The notes: a model not told the origin generated them from the sequence alone. Numbered from the stretch's first letter, positions 1 through 8,546 are shown. The stretch is DNA of 64,000 nt from Dyadobacter chenwenxiniae (GCF_022869785.1 NZ_CP094997.1:4588001-4652000), one strand, 5' to 3'. A program made the numbers and translations.

Positions 1-1
1 G

Positions 2-280
2 TGGCGCAAAAACCATGACGATCTTCGCGACCTGCAATTCCCGATGCTGGCGGATACTTCTAAGTCTCTTGCAGAAGAGCTTGGTATACTTGAAGCAAAC
101 GAAAAAATCGCTTACCGTGTAACTTATATCGTTGACCCACAAGGAATTATTCGCTGGGTAAGTGTAAACGACCTTTCTGTTGGCCGCAATGTAAACGAAG
201 TGATCCGCGTTTTGGATGCTTTGCAAACGGACGAACTTTGCCCTTGCAACTGGGTTAAAGGAGAGGCAACATTAGCATAA
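2..280 (+). CDS. ahpC: AhpC-type peroxiredoxin, C-terminal part
   Basis: This is the 3' part of a peroxiredoxin that reduces hydrogen and organic peroxides in the cytoplasm; the N-terminus with the peroxidatic cysteine lies outside the window. The reading frame is open from base 2 (WRKNHDDLRDLQFPML...), so the first ATG in view is internal. Visible family features are the VDPQGIIRWV strand and the C-terminal ELCPCNW motif. Two cysteines separated by one residue at this point resemble the three-cysteine AhpC of mycobacteria rather than the single resolving cysteine of enterobacterial AhpC. It is followed after 11 bases by ahpD, whose product recycles AhpC of that type, so the two probably form an operon. 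Confidence 0.9.
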   Translation, partial: WRKNHDDLRDLQFPMLADTSKSLAEELGILEANEKIAYRVTYIVDPQGIIRWVSVNDLSVGRNVNEVIRVLDALQTDELCPCNWVKGEATLA

Positions 281-291
281 TCACAACCAAA

Positions 292-882
292 ATGTATCCA
301 TTCGCAACAACAGGAAATACAAAAGATTCCCTGTATAAAGAAGTGAACCTGCCAGCCGAATTTGAAAGCGTGCTGATCAACAAGCTGGCAGCTCTGGACC
401 ACCGTTATCTCAAAGATTTGAAGATCAACGTTGGAAATGTGTTGAAATCGCAAACATTAAACCGCAAAGAGGCACTTTTGATCGCACTTTCTGTGGCAGT
501 TAACGAGAAAAACGCAGCGCTGATCGCCGCGCTCGAAGAATTGGCAGCAGCAGAAGGCGCTGACGAAAAAGAAATCGCGGAAGTAACAGCCTGTGTTTCT
601 TTGATGAATGCGAACAATGTGTTCTATCGTTTCAGGCATTTCATGCACAAAGAATTCTATGATAATGCTCCTGCCGGAATCAAAATGAGCATTATGGTAA
701 ACCCTGTCCTGGGCAAAGAATTTTTTGAACTGCTTAGTCTCGTAGTTTCTGCATTAAACGGTTGTGAAATGTGCGTAACCTCACACGAACAATCCGTGCT
801 GAACCATGGTGGAACACCTGCGCGTATTTTCGATGCGGTTAGGGTTGGTGCGATTTTTAAAAGCTTTACTGTATTGATATGA
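292..882 (+). CDS. ahpD: Alkylhydroperoxidase AhpD-like protein
   Basis: AhpD is a small all-helical thiol protein that transfers electrons to AhpC. The protein is 196 residues, somewhat longer than the roughly 175 of mycobacterial AhpD. The active-site CxxC is at Cys158 and Cys161 with the conserved His165 (CEMCVTSHE). The position corresponding to His132 in the mycobacterial CSHC motif appears to be Met160, a change worth noting. It sits 11 bases behind the AhpC gene and is followed by two hairpins. Assignment to the AhpD/CMD family is firm; electron donors are unknown. Confidence 0.9.
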   Translation: MYPFATTGNTKDSLYKEVNLPAEFESVLINKLAALDHRYLKDLKINVGNVLKSQTLNRKEALLIALSVAVNEKNAALIAALEELAAAEGADEKEIAEVTACVSLMNANNVFYRFRHFMHKEFYDNAPAGIKMSIMVNPVLGKEFFELLSLVVSALNGCEMCVTSHEQSVLNHGGTPARIFDAVRVGAIFKSFTVLI

Positions 883-890
883 ATTAAAAA

Positions 891-917
891 CTTACCAAGT
901 CTTGAAGACTTGGTAAG
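891..917. repeat. Perfect hairpin behind ahpD (AGACTT-type palindrome)
   Basis: Arms CTTACCAAGTCTT (891-903) and AAGACTTGGTAAG (905-917) are perfectly complementary around a single G. It belongs to a set of similar intergenic palindromes in this window whose arms carry AGACTT/AAGTCT. It could act as a transcription terminator in either direction or be a small dispersed repeat. Confidence 0.6.
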
Positions 918-957
918 TTTGCACTACTACTCTTTACTCCGTACTCTTTAAGGTGCC

Positions 958-987
958 AGACTTGCTAAAACCAAGCAAGTCTTTTTT
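958..987 (+). terminator. Intrinsic terminator of the ahpC-ahpD operon
   Basis: Stem AGACTTGCT (958-966) with AGCAAGTCT (974-982), a 7-base loop, and a run of six T from 982. It lies just before the convergent end of the gene that stops at 986, so it probably terminates the ahpCD transcript. Confidence 0.7.
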
Positions 988-1744
988 ATTCCGAATAGCT
1001 GATAAAGGCAATGTTATTCCCCCACATGGTGTGCGGTTCGAAATCAATCGTGAGTTCATCCGTGTATTCATCTTCAGAAAAATGCTTTCTCAGCTTTAAC
1101 GGTATTTCCCCAGCTTCTCCGTTGTAATAAGCTGTCATTATATATCTGCCTAAAGGAATATCAACCAGTTTGCCATAATCATTCGTGTAAGGCTTCCCAT
1201 GCTTCATTTTGAGCGTTTTCCCCTTTGAGCCGTCGATCAGATTTCCAACCGGGACGAGCGTAAATTCGATATTCTCTGAGTCATAGACAGCGCTCATCAC
1301 GTCTTTATTGACCTCAATGGTAACACCATAATAACCTTGCGCCTCAATCGGTCGCCTGCCAGTCAGCTTCCACTGAAAATTCCGCACGGCCCCATCAATG
1401 CTGAATGCTTCATACACATCGGGGTCAAGGTCAAATTCGTATTCCCGGCCATTGTATTTCTTTACAATGTGTGCTGAGGCCATAAAAGTGCCGACTTTTG
1501 GTAACTGGATCTTGTAATTACCATTCTCATCCGAGCTTCCAATCGAATAGGAAGCATGAATCATCGTGTTGTCAACCACCACTTTTACGCCCTGCATCGG
1601 GGACCCGTCTGTGTTGGTGACCTTTCCGGTTGCATAACCTTCTTCCAGGCCTGCCTCATCCGGCGAAGGCCCGTCGGTGTCATGGCAGGCCATGGCGATC
1701 AGCATAATGCAGGCCCATTGAAGCAATAGGGAAATGCGCTTCAT
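986..1744 (-). CDS. Lipoprotein with carboxypeptidase regulatory-like domain
   Basis: A predicted lipoprotein of 252 residues; the signal peptide ends in LIAMAC with the lipidated cysteine at position 20. Residues about 36-100 (GYATGKVTNTDGSPMQGVKV..., then SDENGNYKIQLPKVGTF) match the carboxypeptidase-regulatory-like/CnaB-type beta-sandwich common in Bacteroidota surface proteins. The rest is unrecognised. The start codon overlaps the stop of the upstream lipoprotein gene by four bases (ATGA), so the two are translationally coupled. No enzyme function is suggested. Confidence 0.75.
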   Translation of the reverse strand: MKRISLLLQWACIMLIAMACHDTDGPSPDEAGLEEGYATGKVTNTDGSPMQGVKVVVDNTMIHASYSIGSSDENGNYKIQLPKVGTFMASAHIVKKYNGREYEFDLDPDVYEAFSIDGAVRNFQWKLTGRRPIEAQGYYGVTIEVNKDVMSAVYDSENIEFTLVPVGNLIDGSKGKTLKMKHGKPYTNDYGKLVDIPLGRYIMTAYYNGEAGEIPLKLRKHFSEDEYTDELTIDFEPHTMWGNNIAFISYSE

Positions 1745-2577
1745 TGCTTCGTAATTTTCTGCAATTCAGTGGTTGAAACCGCATCGCCGGTAGTCTCGAC
1801 GGTTTTTACTATGCCAACACCCGGAGCTGTCCAGAGCTCAACCGTGTATTCATCCTCCCGCTCTTCCATGGGAATAGCAAGGCTTGTTAACTTCAAATAC
1901 GTTTCGTATTTGTATTCCCATTTGCTGCAATTGAATGTTCCTGCGGGTGTCGTTATCGTTTCCTGCTTGGTTACTTTGCCATCCAGGTAAGTAATTTTAG
2001 CCTGGAAATCCGCTTCAATAGAGTCGTTTTCATCAATAGGGATCAGGAGTTCCAGCTTAATCTCCATGGGTTCCTTGCTGAATGTAATGTTGCTGCCGAC
2101 GGTGCCTTTGTTCTCCATAATCTGCTTTTGCGGAAAACCTTTGAGAACAACGTCTTTGATAACACCAAACTCTTCGACGTTTTCATAAATGGCATTTATT
2201 CCATCCTCATAAAACAGCTCGTAGGTCGTCAGTCCGCCTTTGCTGAACGCCCTGTTCTTGGTCGTCACGAATACATTGCCTTCCTGGATTTTATTTTCAA
2301 TGTCGTAAACTGCGATGCCTGAAGAATCTTTCACACCCAGCACTTTCAGCACGGAACTGCTTTTTGTGCCGTCAGTGTCTGTGATTTTGTAATCGTAAAC
2401 CTGATCTTTTTGTGGCAAAAAACCTTTGTCTTCGGCTGGGGGATTGCCGTCGTCGGGCTTAACGTCGTCCTTGTCGCCCTTACAGGATACAAATGAAACC
2501 GCTGTAATGGCCAGGGAGAAAAACGCCAGACGGGTCCGGCGGGCAAATGCAAAGGAAGGCTGATTTTTATTTAACAT
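1741..2577 (-). CDS. Lipoprotein of unknown function
   Basis: A 278-residue protein with a basic N-terminus, hydrophobic segment and lipobox ending at Cys32 (AVSFVSCKG), followed by an Asp/Lys/Pro-rich linker typical of surface-exposed Bacteroidota lipoproteins. The mature part is predicted to be mostly beta-strand and has no domain I recognise with confidence. It overlaps the next lipoprotein gene by four bases. It belongs to a minus-strand set that starts with the beta-helix lipoprotein ending at 3422. Confidence 0.7.
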   Translation of the reverse strand: MLNKNQPSFAFARRTRLAFFSLAITAVSFVSCKGDKDDVKPDDGNPPAEDKGFLPQKDQVYDYKITDTDGTKSSSVLKVLGVKDSSGIAVYDIENKIQEGNVFVTTKNRAFSKGGLTTYELFYEDGINAIYENVEEFGVIKDVVLKGFPQKQIMENKGTVGSNITFSKEPMEIKLELLIPIDENDSIEADFQAKITYLDGKVTKQETITTPAGTFNCSKWEYKYETYLKLTSLAIPMEEREDEYTVELWTAPGVGIVKTVETTGDAVSTTELQKITKQ

Positions 2578-2638
2578 GACTTTTGAAGGATTAAAATGTT
2601 TAATAAAACGGGATTATATATACGTAGTCAAATAATGC

Positions 2639-3118
2639 TTACCGGAATCTCAGGACCAGGTGGACCATGAGCATCAGAAAGCCGGAAATGGATAGGTAAC
2701 CTCTGATCAAAATAAACTTCAGCCATTCGCTCCTTGCCTGATTGAAGCCCGTTTCCGTATTCAAGGTGCTGCCGTTGATCAATGCATTAACGGGCTCGCT
2801 AAACTTCAATATCAACGCCATATCCGCTACCAAAAGCAGAAATGCAATCAAAACGGGTGCATAGGAAAGAAATCCGGCACTTTTATCACTCAGCAAAAAC
2901 CAGATAAACATGACGGCTAACGCGGACAAATACAGCACTTTGAATTTGCCACGCACAATCGGATCAACGGCTTTGCGAAGCACTATAAAGTCTTCGGCTG
3001 GAATGTTGTACAAAGCTTTCCCAAAACCAAAGTGGTAAAATGCACCCTGGGCTGCGATAAGAAAGTAAAGCGTAATGCCAATGATCCGAACCAGAGCGGT
3101 TAATTCAATTGATTTCAT
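2639..3118 (-). CDS. Four-helix integral membrane protein of unknown function
   Basis: A 159-residue protein with about four transmembrane segments (near residues 8-28, 58-78, 83-103 and 137-157). The pattern of a small four-helix protein with a conserved loop between helices 3 and 4 recalls DUF1772-like membrane proteins, but this is only a resemblance. Its start overlaps the end of the preceding small secreted-protein gene by 14 bases, so it is part of the same transcript. Confidence 0.6.
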   Translation of the reverse strand: MKSIELTALVRIIGITLYFLIAAQGAFYHFGFGKALYNIPAEDFIVLRKAVDPIVRGKFKVLYLSALAVMFIWFLLSDKSAGFLSYAPVLIAFLLLVADMALILKFSEPVNALINGSTLNTETGFNQARSEWLKFILIRGYLSISGFLMLMVHLVLRFR

Positions 3119-3422
3119 ATAATTTCAGAATAGAGGCCTTTGTCGAATCCCTCGATAGTTCCGAGGCCAGTTTTTTGTTCAGGTATCTTCTTACCGAAAC
3201 TTTGGTAATGTCCAGGTTTGCAGGCTCGGTCACCGTTGAAACCAGGTGATTGCTGTTTGCGTAATAGCGAACGATTGTCCCGCTTTTCCCCGGCATATTT
3301 TCTGTAACCCAAAAACCGGTTTCAGGATACGGCTGCCGCAACGCCTTTTTCTGCGGCTTTGTGTTGAACTGCGTGCTTGCGACCATCAGCAAGGCCGCAA
3401 GCACTATTTGCATCTTATGCAT
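3105..3422 (-). CDS. Small secreted protein of unknown function
   Basis: A 105-residue protein with an N-terminal hydrophobic segment (MQIVLAALLMVAST) that looks like a cleavable signal peptide. The start codon shares a base with the stop of the upstream lipoprotein gene (TAATG), and its own end overlaps the next gene by 14 bases. I recognise no domain. The tight overlaps on both sides support a real gene in an operon. Confidence 0.6.
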   Translation of the reverse strand: MHKMQIVLAALLMVASTQFNTKPQKKALRQPYPETGFWVTENMPGKSGTIVRYYANSNHLVSTVTEPANLDITKVSVRRYLNKKLASELSRDSTKASILKLYEIN

Positions 3423-4891
3423 TATTCCCTCAACACTTTTCCTTCCACATTGTCCGCAAACGTATTGACGGTTTCAATGTCTTCGTTTACGCTCGCCTGA
3501 TAGTTTACATAAACACCGTATCCGCCGCTGCCTGATATTTTGGAGTTTTTGATCTGCATTCTGGCTTGGCTCCCGTAAACCGCAATGTTCACTTTTTTAC
3601 CCGAAACCAATGCTGTGCTTCCGCCGCCGGTTATTTCCACATGTTCAAAAATGTTGTTTACGCTGGTTGTGTAGCATATCAAACCTCTCCAATAAGCTGG
3701 CTTGTTTTCAGCGCCTTTGATAACGATTTTGGCAGTTTGTGTTCCAGTTGCATTGATATAACCTTCATCGATGGACATTCTTGCTCCCTCCGACATTTCA
3801 ATCACGACACCCGGACTGATCTTCCAATTGGCGTCAACCGTAAGGCCTTCCAGCACACGGTAAGGCGTTTTGTCTTTGAATCCCTGCCAAATCACTTCTG
3901 CGGTAATGTTTTTAGAAAGCTGCGAAGCGAAAATTTCCACCACATTACGTCCGTTTCCGTTTGTGAAAGAGGAGTTAACGTCCAGTTTGGCAACATTATC
4001 GGCATCCAGCAGAATGCCGGCTTCGGTGTTGCCTTTGAATGTGTTTTTTGTAAACGAAGATAGAATTACGCCTCTTTCAATCCACAAACCATATCCGTCA
4101 TTCTGCTCAAAAAGGCTGTTTTTAATAGACACTTCTGCTTTCGAAGAACCCGCTATGGCCATTCCGGCTTTTCTACCACTAAACAGCACTTTACTTCCGG
4201 CGTGCAAAACCTGCACATATTCCAACGCATTAGCGCTGCTCGACGAGCGGAAAATGACTCCGGCCCAAAAACCTTTCTTGGTTTCTTTTCCGATCAGACG
4301 GATCAGTTTCGTAGAATCGCCCTTTGCGAGTAAAATTCCGCCATTGTCATTTACTTCCAGCCTTGCATCCCTCGCAAAAGCGATCACAACGCCTGGCTTC
4401 AATGTCAACTCAGCATTCACAGAAACATTTCCATTGGCAATGTAGTCCGGCACCTCAGGATTGTCAATGCGATCTTCCAGTGTGGTTTTCACAGCAATAT
4501 TCGCGTCCAGCACGATCGGCTGGATCACCGTCGCTGTGATCAGGACTTTGTCTTTGCTTTCGCCGTTAGCATTGCTTGTGGTCAGCTCAACTTCGTATTC
4601 ACCGGGAAGGTCTGTTTTGAATGTTGGCTTGCTCACCGTTGCCGAGCTTAGGGCGGCTGTGCTTCGTGCTGGTCTTTTGGTAAATGTCCAGCGGTAATCG
4701 AATGGTTTGTTTTCACTGTCGGTTGAGGCACTTCCATCGAGCGTTACAATGTCACCGGCGTTCACATTCTGATCCGCACCGGCGCGGGCAGTGAGCGTGT
4801 TTCCGGGTTTAACATCTTCATCTTCCTTGCAGCTTGTCACGAAAAGGGCAAGTGAAAAGAGGGCAAGCAGAATTCTTTTACTTTTTAACAT
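3422..4891 (-). CDS. PKD-domain and right-handed beta-helix lipoprotein
   Basis: A 489-residue lipoprotein with its lipobox ending at Cys21 (FVTSCKED). A PKD domain occupies about residues 35-120 (AGADQNVNAGDIVTLDGSAS, LPGEYEVELTTSN). The remainder contains repeated strands such as NSLFEQNDGYGLWIERG and NSKISGSGGYGVYVNYQ that match right-handed parallel beta-helix (pectate-lyase-like) repeats. PKD and beta-helix modules usually bind or cleave polysaccharides, but no catalytic residues can be assigned. It is the first gene of the minus-strand lipoprotein group, 149 bases behind the LytTR regulator gene, with a candidate regulator site in the gap. Confidence 0.75.
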   Translation of the reverse strand: MLKSKRILLALFSLALFVTSCKEDEDVKPGNTLTARAGADQNVNAGDIVTLDGSASTDSENKPFDYRWTFTKRPARSTAALSSATVSKPTFKTDLPGEYEVELTTSNANGESKDKVLITATVIQPIVLDANIAVKTTLEDRIDNPEVPDYIANGNVSVNAELTLKPGVVIAFARDARLEVNDNGGILLAKGDSTKLIRLIGKETKKGFWAGVIFRSSSSANALEYVQVLHAGSKVLFSGRKAGMAIAGSSKAEVSIKNSLFEQNDGYGLWIERGVILSSFTKNTFKGNTEAGILLDADNVAKLDVNSSFTNGNGRNVVEIFASQLSKNITAEVIWQGFKDKTPYRVLEGLTVDANWKISPGVVIEMSEGARMSIDEGYINATGTQTAKIVIKGAENKPAYWRGLICYTTSVNNIFEHVEITGGGSTALVSGKKVNIAVYGSQARMQIKNSKISGSGGYGVYVNYQASVNEDIETVNTFADNVEGKVLRE

Positions 4892-4978
4892 GGCTATTTT
4901 GATTTACTGGACACTGATTTTCGCCATCGGCTAAATGGCGGTGCAATGGTAACCCGAAATAGCGAGGTGGGAAATTAC

Positions 4979-5006
4979 TGTCGATTAACAGCAGGTTTTA
5001 TCGACA
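4979..5006 (-). promoter_or_regulatory. Candidate LytTR-type site before the beta-helix lipoprotein
   Basis: TGTCGAT (4979-4985) and ATCGACA (5000-5006) share a TCGA core repeated after 20 bases; they also read as an inverted repeat. The site is about 90-110 bases upstream of the lipoprotein start. A related TGTCGAC pair with 21-base spacing precedes the sensor kinase gene. Confidence 0.35.
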
Positions 5007-5040
5007 AAAGGCGTCAGTAGACGCTAATTTTGACCGTTTA

Positions 5041-5763
5041 CTAAAAAGTCAGTTTGAATCGTCGCTGGCAATCGTTGCGGAAGTTGCGACCGATAGGAAG
5101 TTCTTTTCCTGCAATTTCAATTTTATGAGCATGGTAACTTTCCACTTTATCCACCGAAACAATGAACGACCGGTGCACGCGAATGAAGCTGTCTTCCGGA
5201 AGCAGTTCTTCCAGCAAACTTATTTTTTGTTTAGTAATCAGCACCTTGTCTTTCAAAACAACCTTAATGTAATCGCGCAAGCTCTCTACCCAAAGAATGT
5301 CATTCACATTGACCTTCACCATCTTCCTATCCACTTTTAGATATAAAAAGACTTCCTGATTGCTCACGGCAGCTCTTTGTGCAACCGAAACGGATTGGTT
5401 GGTAACATTCAAACCGGTAAAAACTTTGTCCATGGCCCGCAAAAAGCGCTCGAAAGGAATGGGTTTCAACAAATAATCCACTGCATTCAGATCAAACCCC
5501 TCGACGGCATAATCCTGGTACGCAGTTGTAAAAACGACCTTGGGCGGCGTTTTGAGGCTTCTTAACAGCTCTGTTCCGGTAAGCCCGGGCATCTTGACAT
5601 CCAGGAACATCAGATCTACTTTTTGTTGCTGTAAAACCTGGAAAGCCTGAATCGCGTCCTGGCAGCGGGCAACGATCTCTATTTCACTGAAATTGCGGAG
5701 ATAGTTGTCCAGCACTTCAATGGCATGGGGTTCGTCGTCTACCAAAATCGCTTTTATTTTCAT
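5041..5763 (-). CDS. LytTR-family response regulator
   Basis: A 240-residue response regulator. The receiver domain covers residues 1-120 with the acidic pair Asp9/Asp10, phospho-acceptor Asp55 (FLDVKMPG) and the conserved TTAYQDYAVEGFD region. A LytTR DNA-binding domain covers about 135-238 (VNDILWVESLRDYIKV, FIRVHRSFIVS). LytTR proteins bind direct repeats of about nine bases spaced two helical turns apart. The start is two bases behind the stop of the sensor kinase gene, so the two form a pair. The neighbouring lipoprotein set is a likely target. Confidence 0.93.
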   Translation of the reverse strand: MKIKAILVDDEPHAIEVLDNYLRNFSEIEIVARCQDAIQAFQVLQQQKVDLMFLDVKMPGLTGTELLRSLKTPPKVVFTTAYQDYAVEGFDLNAVDYLLKPIPFERFLRAMDKVFTGLNVTNQSVSVAQRAAVSNQEVFLYLKVDRKMVKVNVNDILWVESLRDYIKVVLKDKVLITKQKISLLEELLPEDSFIRVHRSFIVSVDKVESYHAHKIEIAGKELPIGRNFRNDCQRRFKLTF

Positions 5764-5765
5764 CG

Positions 5766-6872
5766 TCAGGCAATTTCAATTTTTTTATCCAATTCCAATT
5801 CCAGGATCACCGCGAAAACTTCATCCTCTTCCAGAATTTTGAGCTGATGCGCAGACGGATACAAAATCTCCAGTCGCTTTCTAACATTCGCCAGCCCAAT
5901 GCTCACATGATGATTACGGTTGTCCTTCAAATCGGGGCTGTCTGGTTTGCTGTTTGATATTTTGAATTTAAGCAAATTGTTTTTGACGCGCAGATCAATG
6001 TTGATCCAAGCCTGCCCCACCTGCTCACTCGCCCCATGCTTAAAAGCATTTTCCACCAACGGAAGAATCAGTAAAGGTGCGATTTTGTATTCATGGGACA
6101 GTCCGTTAATACTGAAATTAATATCCAGGCGCTCTTCATAACGGATTTTTTCAAGCGCGATATAACTCTCCACAATTTTGATATCGCGCTCTAAATTAAC
6201 CACATCCGTGTTCGCCTCGTAAAGCATATAGCGCAAAATTTCGGACAGTCCCATGACCACCGAAGGCGATTGCGGCGATTGGTTTAATGTTAGTGCGTAA
6301 AGATTATTGAGTGTATTGAAAAGAAAATGTGGGTGTAACTGTCCCTTTAAAAAGTTGAGTTCGGCCTCTATGGCTGCTTGTCGTCTTTCAAACCACATTT
6401 TAAAAAATTTAACTGATAAGGCCACCCAAACAAAAATATTTGTCTGTTCAAAAGCGCTGATCAGATAAACCGGCTTGGTAAGTTGCTGCCAAAAACTTCC
6501 TTCCAGCTTCTTCCAAACGAATGTCGGGTCCTTCTTCTTTATAGCGCTGTAAATAATCGGATCGGCAATGAGTATCTCCATTATTCGAAAAGCAAGCGTT
6601 GAAAAAAGCACTGCAGCAATGAGCAGGACAAAAAATTCGATCCGCTTTTTCCTGTTGAAAAATTTCGGGATAATTACATATCCGATCGAATAGAAATAAG
6701 CAATGTGTATAGGCATAAACAGGGCAACAACCCTGACCGCAATCCAATAATCCGGCATTCCGGCACCATAAATTACAGTCAGGATGACCAGCACGACGAT
6801 CCAAAATGTCGCATGCTGGGAGATTCTCAACCGGACGGGATGCGTAAGGTGGACGTTTGAGCGCATAGGCAA
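5766..6872 (-). CDS. LytS/YehU-type sensor histidine kinase
   Basis: A 368-residue membrane kinase. Four hydrophobic segments lie at about residues 22-40, 44-69, 79-101 and 137-160. The His_kinase domain begins near residue 165 and carries QLHPHFLFNTLNN with the presumed phospho-accepting His182; the ATPase region includes the N-box VENAFKHG and a G-rich GLANVRKRL. This architecture is normal for kinases paired with LytTR regulators in Bacteroidota. TGTCGAC direct repeats lie 40-80 bases upstream of the start, suggesting autoregulation. Confidence 0.92.
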   Translation of the reverse strand: MPMRSNVHLTHPVRLRISQHATFWIVVLVILTVIYGAGMPDYWIAVRVVALFMPIHIAYFYSIGYVIIPKFFNRKKRIEFFVLLIAAVLFSTLAFRIMEILIADPIIYSAIKKKDPTFVWKKLEGSFWQQLTKPVYLISAFEQTNIFVWVALSVKFFKMWFERRQAAIEAELNFLKGQLHPHFLFNTLNNLYALTLNQSPQSPSVVMGLSEILRYMLYEANTDVVNLERDIKIVESYIALEKIRYEERLDINFSINGLSHEYKIAPLLILPLVENAFKHGASEQVGQAWINIDLRVKNNLLKFKISNSKPDSPDLKDNRNHHVSIGLANVRKRLEILYPSAHQLKILEEDEVFAVILELELDKKIEIA

Positions 6873-6911
6873 ATATAAATAATTCAGCGCCTATTTCCGG
6901 AGGGCACAGAC

Positions 6912-6950
6912 ATTGTCGACAAAGGTCACCTTAATGTCGACGAACGACAT
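6912..6950 (-). promoter_or_regulatory. TGTCGAC direct repeats before the sensor kinase gene
   Basis: ATTGTCGAC (6912-6920) and AATGTCGAC (6933-6941) repeat with a 21-base period, followed by ACGACAT (6944-6950), an inverted half-site. The spacing of two helical turns is what is known for LytTR regulators. Placement 40-80 bases upstream of the kinase start supports an operator, but binding is inferred. Confidence 0.4.
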
Positions 6951-7121
6951 TAAGCCCGCTACTTTATCTTATCAAGACAAAATATCTGCCAGAATAGCCA
7001 ATACACCATGTCCTCACTTGCAAACAACATTATTAGGAGCATTGAAAAGATAAAATATCTAAATTGAACACCAAAATCACAATTTGTATCTATTTTTCTT
7101 CCCATTCGTGGTTTTTCTACT

Positions 7122-7129
7122 TAGTTTTG
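7122..7129 (+). promoter_or_regulatory. Candidate -7 element of ahcY
   Basis: TAGTTTTG fits the Bacteroidota -7 consensus TAnnTTTG and lies 36 bases upstream of the ahcY start. No convincing -33 TTTG box is visible at the expected distance, so the assignment is tentative. The rest of the 6873-7164 gap is A+T-rich and shows no gene. Confidence 0.35.
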
Positions 7130-7164
7130 CATAAAAATAAAGATATAAACTAAACTGTCAAATA

Positions 7165-8481
7165 ATGGCGACGTCAACAGAAACGTACATTCCTTACAAG
7201 GTAAAAGACATCAGTTTGGCCGAATGGGGCCGTAAAGAAATTACGCTTGCAGAAGCTGAAATGCCGGGTTTAATGTCAATCCGCGCAGAATACGGTCCAT
7301 CACAGCCCCTTGCGGGTGCACGTGTTGCCGGTTGCTTGCACATGACGATCCAGACTGCGGTTTTGATTGAAACGCTTACTGCATTGGGTGCTGAGGTTAC
7401 CTGGTCTTCATGTAACATTTTCTCAACTCAAGATCACGCAGCAGCGGCGATCGCAGCAGCGGGAATCCCGGTTTACGCTTGGAAAGGCATGAACGAAGAA
7501 GAATTCAACTGGTGTATCGAGCAAACATTGTTCTTCGGTGAAGACCGCAAGCCATTGAATATGATCCTGGATGACGGCGGTGACCTTACCAATATGGTTT
7601 TCGACGAATATCCTGAGCTGATCGAAGGCATCAAAGGGCTTTCGGAAGAAACGACAACAGGTGTGCTTCGTCTGTATGACCGTTTGAAAAACGGAACGCT
7701 TCATTTGCCTGCAATCAATGTAAATGACTCTGTTACAAAATCAAAATTTGATAACAAATATGGCTGCCGCGAATCGCTTGTAGATTCAATCCGTCGCGCA
7801 ACTGACTTAATGCTTGCTGGTAAAGTGGCCGTTGTGGCTGGTTACGGTGACGTGGGTAAGGGTTCAGCAGAATCACTTCGTGGCGCAGGATGCCGTGTAT
7901 TGGTTACTGAAATTGATCCAATTTGCGCGCTTCAAGCTGCAATGGACGGCTTTGAAGTTGTAACCATGGACGAAGCTGCAACACGTGCAAACATTTTCGT
8001 TACAGCAACAGGAAACTACAAGATCATTACAGATCGTCATTTTCTTGCAATGCGTGACAAAGCGGTTGTTTGCAACATTGGTCACTTTGACAATGAAATC
8101 GATATGGCGTGGTTGAACTCGACTTACGGCGATTCAAAAGTGCAGATCAAACCACAGGTTGACATTTATTCAGTTGCCGGCAAAGACGTTATCGTTCTTG
8201 CAGAAGGCCGTTTGGTAAACCTTGGATGCGCAATGGGCCACCCATCATTCGTAATGTCATGCTCATTCTCTAATCAGACGCTTGCACAAATCGAACTTTG
8301 GACAAACACTGCGGCATACGATAAAAAAGTATATGTCCTTCCAAAAGCATTGGACGAAAAAGTGGCAGCATTCCACCTAGGCCACGTAGGCGCTAAGTTG
8401 GAAACGCTGTCTGACGAGCAAGCGGCTTACATCGGTGTTTCTACTGAGGGGCCATTTAAGTCAGAGACTTATCGTTATTGA
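7165..8481 (+). CDS. ahcY: Adenosylhomocysteinase
   Basis: S-adenosylhomocysteine hydrolase splits SAH into homocysteine and adenosine in the methyl cycle. The 438-residue length matches the bacterial family. Family landmarks are the N-terminal CLHMTIQTAVLIETL and STQDHAAAAIA segments, the NAD-binding glycine-rich loop VVAGYGDVGKGSAESLRG, the NIGHFDNEI segment and the C-terminal KSETYRY with the conserved Lys and Tyr that contact NAD of the neighbouring subunit. It stands alone on the plus strand with two terminators behind it. Confidence 0.97.
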   Translation: MATSTETYIPYKVKDISLAEWGRKEITLAEAEMPGLMSIRAEYGPSQPLAGARVAGCLHMTIQTAVLIETLTALGAEVTWSSCNIFSTQDHAAAAIAAAGIPVYAWKGMNEEEFNWCIEQTLFFGEDRKPLNMILDDGGDLTNMVFDEYPELIEGIKGLSEETTTGVLRLYDRLKNGTLHLPAINVNDSVTKSKFDNKYGCRESLVDSIRRATDLMLAGKVAVVAGYGDVGKGSAESLRGAGCRVLVTEIDPICALQAAMDGFEVVTMDEAATRANIFVTATGNYKIITDRHFLAMRDKAVVCNIGHFDNEIDMAWLNSTYGDSKVQIKPQVDIYSVAGKDVIVLAEGRLVNLGCAMGHPSFVMSCSFSNQTLAQIELWTNTAAYDKKVYVLPKALDEKVAAFHLGHVGAKLETLSDEQAAYIGVSTEGPFKSETYRY

Positions 8482-8501
8482 TTTTGGGTTGATAATTATG
8501 G

Positions 8502-8534
8502 CGTCCCGGTTCTTAGAACCGGCACGCTTTTTTT
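8502..8534 (+). terminator. First terminator behind ahcY
   Basis: CCGGTTCT and AGAACCGG form a stem extended by GCGT/ACGC around one mismatch, followed by an uninterrupted T-run (8528-8534). It starts about 20 bases after the stop codon. Confidence 0.8.
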
Positions 8535-8546
8535 GCTGCTCAGGAT

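Noticed and set aside
3566..4445. Plus-strand open frames of 165 and 191 residues opposite the beta-helix lipoprotein
   Set aside because: They lie fully antisense to a well-supported lipoprotein gene and show no domain or sensible composition.
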